Positions 54,701 through 63,999 of a stretch of 64,000 nt of DNA are shown one piece after another. The stretch covers positions 2,418,001-2,482,000 of the forward strand of contig BLLK01000069.1 in the NCBI GenBank assembly GCA_021927905.1, read 5' to 3'. Numbering within the stretch: the stretch's first letter is position 1; every line of letters begins with the position of its first letter. The notes under the pieces are model-generated. The model ran no database searches. It saw nothing but the letters and a program-made list of their open reading frames with translations, and had not been told where the DNA came from. Made by a program: the position numbers and the translations under genes. The stretch comes from Chaetoceros tenuissimus (lineage: Eukaryota > Bacillariophyta > Thalassiosirophyceae > Chaetocerotales > Chaetocerotaceae).

Positions 54701-55847
54701 TGTACCTGGACTTCAAGCAACAAACCACCAGGCAGACAAGGCTCTTCTAGCTGTAGTGAAGATCATCATTGCATTGAATTATGAATCATTTTTTGTGGAT
54801 GAGCTTAGTGCTGAAACCAGTAAAAGGTTGCAAGAAAAGTTTCCTCGTAGCTCAGGCCCTCTTGTTCAAATGGGATTTGGTTTGCATGCAGGAAGAGCAG
54901 TTCAGGGAGCAATTGGATCACATCGAAAGCTAGATGCTACATATATATCAAATGCTGTAGAACAGGCAGAGTACCTCGAGTCTAGCACGAAGCGGTATGG
55001 AGTCAAATTGCTCATGTCTGGAGAATTCTACCGCCTCCTAACACCTGGTAATAGACGTAGATGTCGACAAATTGACCAAGTCTTCTTTCGTGATGATGAT
55101 GGAGATGAATACGAAGAACCTCCAGACCCATTTAACTTTGAGAGGATGGAGCTTTACACATATGACATTGATGTTAATTTTGTGGTTCATCCTCCAAATT
55201 CGGGATATTCAAAAAGAGAAACGCCTGGAAATTCTACAACTTGGCAGGAAGCCAGTGAAAGATCCAAGAATTCGGTCGAAAGAACATCTATGAAAACAGA
55301 TCTTCAGGCAATGACAATAGCTATGGGTCTATCTGCTTCTATGAGACCTATTAAAAGTTCTCATGTAGTTGGACAAAGTGGAGCTGATAACTCTGCTGCA
55401 AAGGATCGTGATACCAAAGGTCGTAGGTGGAGCACGAGTATTTGGAACAATATCAATTCTTCAAAATACAGAAGCTCGATGGAACGCGTGGTCAGTAGTC
55501 AAGTATCACATGAATCTTACTCTGGAAATGAGAATGACTACGATGATTCGATTGAACATTTGGAGGGAATCTTGCTTCTTCCAACAGAAAAATGCAAGTA
55601 CTCTCCGTCGATTTGGCTCTCTGAAGATATGAGGATAGTTCGTGGAAGATTTGCTGATGGCCAATTCTTCCAGCAATTCAACATTGGGCTTCAGCATTAC
55701 TTCAATGGAGAGTGGGATGAAGCTAGAAATTGTTTGGAGTCTGTAGATGAGAAAATAATTGATGGTCCTGCTAGATATTTCCTTGAAAAGATGCAGAAAT
55801 CTAATTTTGTACCACCACGAGGATTCACTGGGTGGAGTGAAGCATAG
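51765..55847 (+). CDS. Class III nucleotide cyclase fused to voltage-sensor-like membrane domain
   Basis: Four exons (51765-52943, 53012-54195, 54259-54515, 54589-55847) close in frame to 1292 residues. The true ATG may be 51882. After a Ser/basic leader there are four hydrophobic segments: residues about 225-246 (FVTILDAILLFGSSI), 252-275, 350-370 and 415-445. The last reads VLRTPRIARVMQ, with Arg every third position as in S4 voltage sensors. A pore helix was not seen. A basic linker, a single span (TVRLVVVGCMIAIALSSLL), about 110 extracellular residues and another span (LLLVFFIMITWYIAV) follow. The cyclase domain starts near residue 835: FLFCDIRHFT and NKNIGDAFLVSW carry the two metal Asp residues and the adenine Lys. 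The stretch LDATYISNAVEQAEYLES lacks the Asn and Arg expected there. The C-terminal 250 residues end in a helical SRG-like region. Confidence 0.85.
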
Positions 55848-55886
55848 CAAACTAATAATTTGATGTGAGAATAATTGTATTAGTTT
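55848..55886. other. Very short convergent spacer
   Basis: Only 39 bp separate two convergent stop codons, so the 3' UTRs of both mRNAs must overlap and form antisense pairs. Confidence 0.8.
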
Positions 55887-58622
55887 TTAAGCTTTCTCAA
55901 AAAACTCCTTCACGTTTGCTGAGTGTTCTGGAATTTTGTTGTAACTTTCAAATAGATTATAATTCACCCGTTTTAATGTTCTCAGGACATGGTTCTGAAC
56001 TAGGCCATTTTCACATGCTGCCTGGAATATTTCTTTCGATAAGCGCAATGCTACATCATGAGATGTGGGAGCAATAAGTTCACAGCATAGAAGCATTTGC
56101 ACAAAGACATAAGGAGTTAAGATCACGTCTTCGGCAAGAAGTCTGTTGTTGTAAATATCTATGGCAATCTCAAGTGCATCAGGCTTATCCTCCTCAACCA
56201 CGGTCCCTGCGCATGCTTTTATGACTGCTATATAAAAAAAAAGTTTCTCTCGATTCTCATTCTCAGAGCTCATTTCCTGTGGAAGTCGTTCCTGTATCCT
56301 TTCTAAGAATTTATAGCAATTATGTGCTGCCTTTGGTTCACCCAAAGATGCAGCCTTTGCATAATTCTCTAAAGTAGATTGCTTGGCTCTAGCCATTAGA
56401 GATGACGAAACAGAACTATTGCCATTTATTATACGACTCATTTCCATCCTGCTTAGAATTTCTTCCGCTATTGTTCCAGACTTTCTTGACTTGGTTTCTC
56501 CCCATATTCGAATTAGACGATAACAGCAAAATTCATTTTTTGCAGAAGGAATTTCCTGTAGAAGTTTGTCTAGAATTCCCGTAGCATACCTTGCATCGGA
56601 AGTTGTTACAATATTTTTGCTGTCGACGGCAATAGCTAGAAGGCAGAAGATTGCATTATAATAGCAATTCTTGGAGGGATACATTGGAGACCATTGAATC
56701 AAATTGTCAGAAAGAGATGCTTCTCTTGTCAACTCCATTTTTCCAAGGAGATTTTTTGCTTTCCTAAACCTGTCCATGTCAAATGTAGCTGTGAAAGCCT
56801 TATGGAGATCATCAAGAATGATGCAATCTACTTTGGACAAATTTATCAGAGATTTGTCATTATCAAAAAGTTTTTCATATTCATCTTTTCCTAACAATCT
56901 TGTCATCGTATCATCGACTCGGTCGATGTATTCGTCGATTACGTTAGGACCAACCGCGATCAAGTTGAGCAGCATTGCCCTATAAGGATAACTTAGAGGA
57001 AGATCAATACAATCACTCTTCTTTTCTTTACCCTCCTGAGGATGGGTATTTTTAGAGTCAGGACTCAATGATTGATTGGCATTTGGTCTCCATCCAGAGT
57101 TCACCTCCTTTTCCATTATCTTTAGGATCTCATCTGCAGAATCTAATGCCTGTACTTTAACATCAGTGTTGCTGCCAATACCGCGGAAACCAGATATTGC
57201 AAGGCCGTATGTTTTAGTTGTGGGAACGCAGATTGTTTTATCCGTATTGCTGTGGACATCTGTGGTCTCCTCCTTTGTTTCCTTGAATTCCTTCATCTGA
57301 TCAATCATGTCTTTAATCAAGTGAACATTCTTCTTAACCTCATTGAGATCGGACGACTGGTTATAAAACTCAATCATACGATGGTAAATGAGTGTGCTTG
57401 GTATTACGTTTGGATTGCCTGAATTATGGCTTTCTTTCAAAAGCTTGAATGCATCCTCAATAACTGTTGTCATTGCCTCTACGTCGGAGTGCCTCCAGTT
57501 TTGGCAGTTAGTGAAGATACCGTCATAAAGAAGTGTGTTTGCAGTAAAATCTTGAGATAGATGTGCATTTAATTCGTGCAATGAGCTACTCCAATTCTTA
57601 TCATCGTCGAAAGGTTCAAAATCAGTATCGGATTTCCTATTGAAAATCCAACTCAGAAATCCTTGCGACTCATTTCCCGTGGAGTGGGCTCTCTTTTCAT
57701 TCTTTGTTGTAGACATTTCACTGGAATTCGATTCTAAGCAAAACTTGATGAGTTCGTGTCTTTGTCTTCTAATATTTTCTAGTAAAGTGATCAATTTCAA
57801 TGCGTTAGCAGGTGGCAAAGGAAGCTCTTTTTTATGCTTTGTCCACGTATCTGCATTTTTAAACCATCCCCAGCCTGCAATTATAAATCTAAGCTTGGCA
57901 CAAATATTTTTGTATAAGTTTTCTGTCTTGATTAAATTCCTTGTGACTACAACAGGGTTCATGTTCATGATGGATTTGTCATCTGCATCTACTTTCATAC
58001 CAAGATCTTTTTCAAGTTCTTTCAATAAGCCTTGAACTTCTCCTTCTAATTCGAGCCACCTCTGCACTCGCTCATTTATATATTTTATACTCTCAGCATT
58101 TTTCGAATTATATTTTCGATGATGACTAGTAGAGTGATCTAAGCTATCTTCTGTTAGTGAAGAATCAAAGTTGTCATTTTCAAGAGGAAAAATATCTGAG
58201 GAGGTAGCGCTCGCCCTATCAGAAGATTCAATAATTGACCTCTTCCCTTTCCTTTTCCCTCTGCGTGAATTTCGTCTTTTATTTCTTCTACTTTCGCCGT
58301 CTAACCCCTTGCCATTCCCTTTTTGATCTCGGTGTCTATTGTTTCTTTTCTTCAAGTATGCAGATGGTATCCCGGTGAAATTATCATCTTTCCTGGACAT
58401 TTGACGCGTATCTATCACAAAGAACCTTTTGCTATCCATATTCTTCTGAAATTTATTTTGATCAACAGTAGATATGGGTGATATCAGTGATGAACGCGAC
58501 AGAAGAATGGATGACATTTGTCGAAATTGCGCATGATGGAATGATCCAAATAAAGAAGATTGTGATCTTATAAGAGCATTCCGTAACTTTCTCCCATCTG
58601 TGCGCAAAGTTTTTCTCAGCAT
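55887..58622 (-). CDS. Large putative mitochondrial helical-repeat (PPR-like) protein
   Basis: Single exon, 911 residues, ATG at 58622. The N-terminus (LRKTLRTDGRKLRNALIRSQSS) is basic and amphipathic without acids, fitting a mitochondrial presequence. Residues about 85-130 are an extremely basic stretch (RRNKRRNSRRGKRKGKR). The rest is made of paired helices with spacing like degenerate pentatricopeptide repeats, such as STLIYHRMIEFYNQSSDLNEVKKN, YRAMLLNLIAVGPNVIDEY, NCYYNAIFCLLAIAVDSKN and TPYVFVQMLLCCELI. Similar diatom proteins are often annotated PPR-like and act in organelle RNA processing. I see no catalytic domain. The repeat assignment is by eye. Confidence 0.65.
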   Translation of the reverse strand: MLRKTLRTDGRKLRNALIRSQSSLFGSFHHAQFRQMSSILLSRSSLISPISTVDQNKFQKNMDSKRFFVIDTRQMSRKDDNFTGIPSAYLKKRNNRHRDQKGNGKGLDGESRRNKRRNSRRGKRKGKRSIIESSDRASATSSDIFPLENDNFDSSLTEDSLDHSTSHHRKYNSKNAESIKYINERVQRWLELEGEVQGLLKELEKDLGMKVDADDKSIMNMNPVVVTRNLIKTENLYKNICAKLRFIIAGWGWFKNADTWTKHKKELPLPPANALKLITLLENIRRQRHELIKFCLESNSSEMSTTKNEKRAHSTGNESQGFLSWIFNRKSDTDFEPFDDDKNWSSSLHELNAHLSQDFTANTLLYDGIFTNCQNWRHSDVEAMTTVIEDAFKLLKESHNSGNPNVIPSTLIYHRMIEFYNQSSDLNEVKKNVHLIKDMIDQMKEFKETKEETTDVHSNTDKTICVPTTKTYGLAISGFRGIGSNTDVKVQALDSADEILKIMEKEVNSGWRPNANQSLSPDSKNTHPQEGKEKKSDCIDLPLSYPYRAMLLNLIAVGPNVIDEYIDRVDDTMTRLLGKDEYEKLFDNDKSLINLSKVDCIILDDLHKAFTATFDMDRFRKAKNLLGKMELTREASLSDNLIQWSPMYPSKNCYYNAIFCLLAIAVDSKNIVTTSDARYATGILDKLLQEIPSAKNEFCCYRLIRIWGETKSRKSGTIAEEILSRMEMSRIINGNSSVSSSLMARAKQSTLENYAKAASLGEPKAAHNCYKFLERIQERLPQEMSSENENREKLFFYIAVIKACAGTVVEEDKPDALEIAIDIYNNRLLAEDVILTPYVFVQMLLCCELIAPTSHDVALRLSKEIFQAACENGLVQNHVLRTLKRVNYNLFESYNKIPEHSANVKEFFEKA

Positions 58623-59126
58623 ATTACCCTAGTGAAGCATATATACATGAAAGCTTTGTAAAAGATGTCTTGTAATGATGCAATAAATAGTATAGATCAT
58701 TCAAAAGAAAAATAAATGAAAGGTCTGTGATAGTCATCGTATCCACAAACCCCTTTCGCTTGGGAGAAAAGGATTCTGTCATCTGACTAAAATAGACTGT
58801 GAGGACATTTATTTTTTGAAATCCAAATGAAACGGCTTTTGCCTTGGACGCAACACGCAACACGCAACAGACAATCAATTAATGTAATCAACGTAATTGA
58901 CTCAAGTTCGTTGGTCACACAACACATTTGCAACAAAAGCAGGTGTGACGATCTTGTAGAAAAGGAAAATAACGGATAACTTCTATATCTGGCCAGAAGC
59001 AAGACTTGAGAAATCTACGAGAACGAGATCAAAACGATCATATTCAAGTCTTGCAATCAGGGCCTTTGATTTGCATAAAGGTTTCAACTACATTTTAAAC
59101 TCAACAAATAAAGCAAAAGAAGAGCA
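58623..59126. promoter_or_regulatory. Divergent intergenic region
   Basis: 504 bp between the PPR-like gene and the Ser/Arg-rich gene, in divergent orientation. A short ACACGCAACACGCAAC direct repeat lies near 58850-58866. Nothing else was recognised. Confidence 0.35.
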
Positions 59127-60911
59127 ATGAGTCAATCAGTGTGCTCTCGACGAAGCACACGAAGTCAATATTCAACTAGATCTGGTAGAAGTCGCACAAG
59201 GTCTAAGAATACACGAAGTCGTAGTAGAAGCAAGTCCCTGGCAAGAGACTTTGTTGAACTGGATTCAGTTGTTGCAGCATTGATTCATCAAGATCCTGAA
59301 AGACATGCGAATGATGCAGCATCCGTAGCTGCTTCAACTGTATCTTTTTCATCGAGACACAATAGAATGTCTTCGGCTGGAAGTGTAGTATCTGGTAGAA
59401 GCACCGTGAGTATTCAAAGTCAGCGTGAAATAAGAGATGCTGAAATTACGAGGACTGTGTTGCGCCAGGCCAAAACAAAAAATAGAAGTAAAACTACACG
59501 ACAAAGCCAGCATCAAAACTCTGCCTCGTTGAATAATCGGGATGATGATTGTGCATCTGTTATGTCAAACTTTACTACCCATGATATACTTGGAGACTTG
59601 ATTGATAAAGAACAAAAGGATTGGGATGATTTTCAAAGAGATTGGAATGATTGTCAATCGGTTCGTAGTAAGAGATCTACGAGAAGTAGTAGGAGTAGAT
59701 CTAAGAGTGTTGGTCGAGGCAGTACTAGCTCGTCAAGAAGAAGCAGAAGTCAAAGTCGTAGTAGACGAACAGATGGAGGTAGACTTGATGATTCTTCCTT
59801 TAATGGACCTTTGAAAACTAGATCCAAGTCAGTTTCACGAAAAATGCCAACGTCCATCATTGTTGATTTTGATGCTGACTTTGATTCCATGAGTGTAAGG
59901 TCGAAACAATCTTCAATAGCCACAAGTACTCGAAAGGATCTCAGCTATGCTTCCAGAGGGAAAAGTTGCGAGTCGAGTAGAACTACATCCAAATCAAAAC
60001 TTATGAAGCCAGTACTGCTGAGTCCTGACCTCAAAAACAGTGCTCAAAATGAAAAAGAAACAGAGAAGCTGTACAATGCATTCATGAGGAACTTATCAAA
60101 AGAAGAGAGAGCTGCGCACGACAATACAATTCTCTCAAACGCATCCAATCTTCGCGCTGCTCTTAGTACCAACGTTATGAGTCACAAAGTGGCTGACAAA
60201 CAACATGACTTTGAGAATTTTAATTTCGATTCTTTTGCTACAGATGCATTTGATTCATCGTCTGTGAAAACTACAAAGAAATCTAATGCAAAAAGAGACA
60301 TGGATAGGAAAACAGATTCTGACTCCTTTCCCACTGATTTCTTTAGTTTGCCTTCGATGAAAACATCAACAGCAAAGAATACTAGGAAATCAAGACCGTG
60401 TAAAACTCAAAAGCAGCAAGAGACTTTTCATAGTGATAATAGTTCTCTTCAATTTTCAGCATTTGGTCCTGATGAAATCAATTTTGAAGCGGACTTTAGC
60501 TCTCAGACTTTTGATCATATATCAAATGATTGGGCAACTTCTCAAGATAGGGATTCATTTCAAACACCGTCAAAAGGCTTCCATCCTCGTTACACTTTTG
60601 GCGATGATTATGAACAACAGAAACCCACTTCTAAGCAGCTCAAAAAGAAACTTCTCGATTCGCCTCCGTCCAAGGCTGTGGATATTCTTGCCCCAGCGCG
60701 AAGAAAGAAAATTATTCCCAAGACAAGTATGAAATCATTTGTACCCATGATAGCGACTCCTTTGAAGTCAAATAGACATTCTTCAAATACAAAGTCGAAA
60801 TCTGGATGGTCAGAATCATCCCCAACTGGAGTTACGGATTTCGAGACAAGTACAAATACAAAATGGTTAGATGGATCAAATTGGGACTGGGAGGAACCGA
60901 AGTGGGTCTAG
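59127..60911 (+). CDS. Ser/Arg-rich low-complexity protein
   Basis: Single exon, 594 residues. The first 35 residues and the region about 175-225 are made of RS/SR-type repeats (RSRTRSKNTRSRSRSKS, SSRRSRSQSRSRR). Ser/Thr/Lys-rich stretches with acidic patches fill the rest. No RNA-recognition motif, signal peptide or membrane segment is present. Short aromatic/acidic motifs recur: NFNFDSFATDAFD, DSFPTDFFSLPS and NFEADFSS, plus a C-terminal SNWDWEEPKW. Such FxxDxF-like motifs could dock to partners. Nuclear splicing-related, cytoskeletal or endocytic roles are all conceivable, and I do not assign one. Confidence 0.7.
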   Translation: MSQSVCSRRSTRSQYSTRSGRSRTRSKNTRSRSRSKSLARDFVELDSVVAALIHQDPERHANDAASVAASTVSFSSRHNRMSSAGSVVSGRSTVSIQSQREIRDAEITRTVLRQAKTKNRSKTTRQSQHQNSASLNNRDDDCASVMSNFTTHDILGDLIDKEQKDWDDFQRDWNDCQSVRSKRSTRSSRSRSKSVGRGSTSSSRRSRSQSRSRRTDGGRLDDSSFNGPLKTRSKSVSRKMPTSIIVDFDADFDSMSVRSKQSSIATSTRKDLSYASRGKSCESSRTTSKSKLMKPVLLSPDLKNSAQNEKETEKLYNAFMRNLSKEERAAHDNTILSNASNLRAALSTNVMSHKVADKQHDFENFNFDSFATDAFDSSSVKTTKKSNAKRDMDRKTDSDSFPTDFFSLPSMKTSTAKNTRKSRPCKTQKQQETFHSDNSSLQFSAFGPDEINFEADFSSQTFDHISNDWATSQDRDSFQTPSKGFHPRYTFGDDYEQQKPTSKQLKKKLLDSPPSKAVDILAPARRKKIIPKTSMKSFVPMIATPLKSNRHSSNTKSKSGWSESSPTGVTDFETSTNTKWLDGSNWDWEEPKWV

Positions 60912-61424
60912 CTAGGGACGTAGGACCGAGGAATGAGTTTGAGAAAGAAATAAAAATTTTCTCCGCAGCAACATGCCCCCTTCAAAACATTTTTCGTAAA
61001 TTTGTACTGTAGTTCGTGTTAAATCATACATAGGAGTATATTTTTATACATTTACCACAGGTATGTATTTATTTACTGAGTAGGTATTGCAATGACATCA
61101 TCAAAAACGACGAAGAGGACGGAGGAGAGAACGAAGAATGAAGAGAAAAGGACAATAGCTCTGTAGCCACATATGTATTTATCATAGCCACTTTGGCTTT
61201 ACGAGTACATGATGTACGTACCTACGTACAACTTACGCTTCTTTTTCTGTTTCATTCTTGAAATTTACGACTCCTTGGACTTCTCATTTCACATTATGAG
61301 CATCTACAAAGGTCATTGGTATCGTTCGTGCATAAATTAGATGCTGGGTGATAATACCAAACATCTTTCATCATAAAAAGTATTTTCTAAAATTCAGCTC
61401 CGTAATACATCAACTATCATTGTA
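60912..61424. promoter_or_regulatory. Intergenic region with 18-bp palindrome
   Basis: 513 bp between two plus-strand genes. TGTACGTA-CC-TACGTACA at 61213-61230 is a perfect inverted repeat with two TACGTA cores, about 200 bp upstream of the next ATG. It may be a dimeric bZIP-type site; function is inferred. Confidence 0.45.
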
Positions 61425-62123
61425 ATGATCGCTATCATGTTAATCGCCACAAGTCTCTTTACTACATCTGCGAAAGCCTTTGGTACTTCGTTTATGCACT
61501 CTGAAAGACACACGAAATCTCTACATTACAGAAATGATGTGAATCCTATGCTACAAAATCAAAAACTGACTCTTGAGAATCTTCTGGAAGAAGCAATCGG
61601 CGATGTGAGTAACATCGTGAGATATGGACGTGATGAAGTAACACCTCCAATTAATACTTTTAATCTTGGAACTAAAACAATTGAAGAAGAAAATATAAAA
61701 GTGACTATGGATAGTCTCGTCCTCGAGGGTTTGGAGACCATTCATCTTATAGTACCGCCCACAGTTGATGCTGAAAATAAGCAGATGAGTCTAGTTCTCT
61801 CTTTCGATGAGCTAGCACTTTCTTGCAAACGTCATACTAAGGAAATGTCGAAGACAATCATTCATAGTGATGAACCTATGGAAATGAGTTTGACTAATGT
61901 ATGTTTAAAGATTCAAATGTCATATGCAGAATTCGAGATTGGTTTTGTGTTTAAATTTGATGAGGTTGCAGTGGATGCACAAGAAACGAAACATACAAAT
62001 ATTCATGAATCTTCACTGATCCCTCTGGTTCAAGCATTGGCTATGCGTTCAGTTTCCATTCCCATCTCTGCTTTGATTAGAGAAAGTATGAATGATGCAT
62101 TGAAAAGAACTAAGCTTCTTTAG
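61425..62123 (+). CDS. Secreted or plastid-targeted protein, unknown
   Basis: Single exon, 232 residues. The N-terminus (AIMLIATSLFTTSAKAFG) is a signal peptide with Phe two residues after Ala-Lys-Ala, matching the plastid presequence pattern. A short Ser/His/Arg-rich region follows (TSFMHSERHTKSLHYRN). The mature part alternates beta-type strands (VTMDSLVLEGLETIHLIV, MSLVLSFDELALSC, SLTNVCLKIQMSYAEFEIGFVFKFDEVAV) and ends in an amphipathic helix (IRESMNDALKRTKLL). The pattern resembles a lipid-binding beta-rich fold, but I do not recognise the family. Confidence 0.7.
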   Translation: MIAIMLIATSLFTTSAKAFGTSFMHSERHTKSLHYRNDVNPMLQNQKLTLENLLEEAIGDVSNIVRYGRDEVTPPINTFNLGTKTIEEENIKVTMDSLVLEGLETIHLIVPPTVDAENKQMSLVLSFDELALSCKRHTKEMSKTIIHSDEPMEMSLTNVCLKIQMSYAEFEIGFVFKFDEVAVDAQETKHTNIHESSLIPLVQALAMRSVSIPISALIRESMNDALKRTKLL

Positions 62124-62281
62124 AAGAAATGAATGATTTTCAATTTAACTCTAAAAATATGGACAGGTAAACGATCCTTTGTAATTGTGTACTTAATTCT
62201 TTGTACAAATTAGATCTCCGTCGCACGGCAGGTTCCTTGACAGTAAGTGCACGTCTCTATCACTGCATCCTACATGGTGCC

Positions 62282-63999
62282 ATGATGAAGAGAGCTGATT
62301 TGTCGTTACTTCTACTACTTTCTACTAATGGAGAGGTCTTTGGATCCCAAAACATCACAGATGCCACAAACAGGTTTTTGATTGATGAAACAACCACGTC
62401 AACTCCAAGAAATGCGATTTTCTCTTTAAAATGTTTCAGATACTTACTTTGATCGCTTTAGACAGTCTAAGCTGACTGCTTTTATACCATTGGTATACTA
62501 CCATAGTCAGTCGGTAAAGGTCGTCTCAACAACAAGGGTAGACGACCCATACATTTATTCTTCTCATCTTTGTGTCGGATGGGCTGAGAGTAACCCTTCC
62601 GACCCTATGTAATTGTACGATGATGGACCCAATGGTGATGATGCAGCTGGTGACGTCATTTTTTCTAGATCTATTGTCCATCTATGTAACTCCGAAGTAA
62701 ATTACAATGATATTTCCGGATTTGCATATGGAGTGAACTTGTATGGTCAAGAGCTTGTCGCTTTGGATCTTTTTAAAAAGGGAACATTCCCATTCAAAGA
62801 GACTGATACTCCCTTGACACCAGCGCCTTCGTTTGATACATCACATACTTTTCCTTTGTGGATGTACATGGGAAATACTTCCCCAATCTTCAAGACGTCG
62901 ATAAAGAAACAGCGTTTACACCTAATCATGCTGCTTTTCCAAAAGGGAAGTTGATTGCCATAGAAGTTTTGTTGCAAATATTTGTTGACATATTTGATAT
63001 GATCACTTTCAGTCCACTGGAGGGTAAAGTAAACATACAAATAGCAGAATTGGTAAGAACTTTTAGACACGTGCTTATTCAATATTATATATTTTTCTGG
63101 TATCTTGCTTCTTCCACAGGGATAGAAGAGGAGGACCACAATCTGAACATGAAATTGGAAATATTGATACTTGTGCTTAGAGCATTCACAGGAGTTCCAA
63201 CTCGTCGTATGGTTGCTGGGATTACAATTTCCAACCCTGTGGACTCTGGTGAATTTAAATATTGGAATCATGAAGTACGTACTCCACATCTTTCGTATTT
63301 GGTTTCATACAACAGTATCTTTTGTATCTTCTAACTCTTTCAAATCATAGCACGACCAGCAAGCTGCACCACCGACTATTCAACTCTTCAATGACCAGTA
63401 TGGGATTGGGTCAAGATAAGATAAGAATAATACACTACTATAGTGGCTTCAAATTGAATACACTCCTATTTTTTGCTGATTTACGACTAGGGTGCACCGC
63501 ATGCGATTACAAGACTTGCAGGTCCAGACCTATATAGTCATGGTGGTTTACATCTCGAGGGTAATGCCCATTGCAATAGTTGTAAGCAAAATGAACTTGC
63601 TCAATGCTGTAGCTTTAGGTATGAAAATGGACTAATCGCAAAACAAGTAATTGTCGAGCATCCTAACTTTGCACAGTGTTTCCAATCATGTAATATATTT
63701 CAGGTTTCATCGATTACAAAGATGTTCCTCGGAATAAACGCTCATATTACTGCATGGGCTTTGACACTGATGGTTGTGGAAGTGAAGGAAAGCAATGCAT
63801 GATTCCAGTCAATGATGATGATCCAAACGCCGTGACCTCAACATTTGTACAGAGATTCACGCTGAATCAATTGGTAAAAGCAAAGAGGGAAACGCTTTCC
63901 TACCTAAAAGTTCGATGTGCTTCGTCTTCCTCAACGTGATGCTGAAATTGTCTTCTATACATTGTTTTGGCGGCAAGAAGAGATTGCTATCGAGCCCTG
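62282..63999 (+). pseudogene. Secreted-protein locus, disrupted or with many unresolved introns
   Basis: ATG at 62282 opens MMKRADLSLLLLLS, a signal peptide, followed by about 45 residues (NITDATNRFLIDE). A run of hairpins then interrupts. Coding-like segments reappear in different frames: FAYGVNLYGQELVALDLFKKG (from about 62613), DVDKETAFTPNHAAFPKGK, RAFTGVPTRRMVAGITISNP, GAPHAITRLAGPDLYSHGG and SYYCMGFDTDGCGSEGKQC, and a last one up to the window edge (LRLPQRDAEIVFYTLFW). Some joins have plausible GT-AG introns (for example about 63274-63350), others need frame changes. The gene may therefore be decaying, and it may continue past the window. The Cys pairs suggest an extracellular protein. 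I do not recognise the family. Confidence 0.4.
62472..62603 (+). other. Run of three hairpins (structured DNA or RNA)
   Basis: Hairpin 1: CTGACT (62472-62477) with AGTCAG (62505-62510), enclosing ATACCA/TGGTAT. Hairpin 2: perfect GGTCGTCT (62519-62526) with AGACGACC (62540-62547). Hairpin 3: GTCGGATGGG (62574-62583) with CCCTTCCGAC (62594-62603), one mismatch. GC content is higher than in the flanks. It could be a small structured RNA or a relic of an inserted element. Confidence 0.55.
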
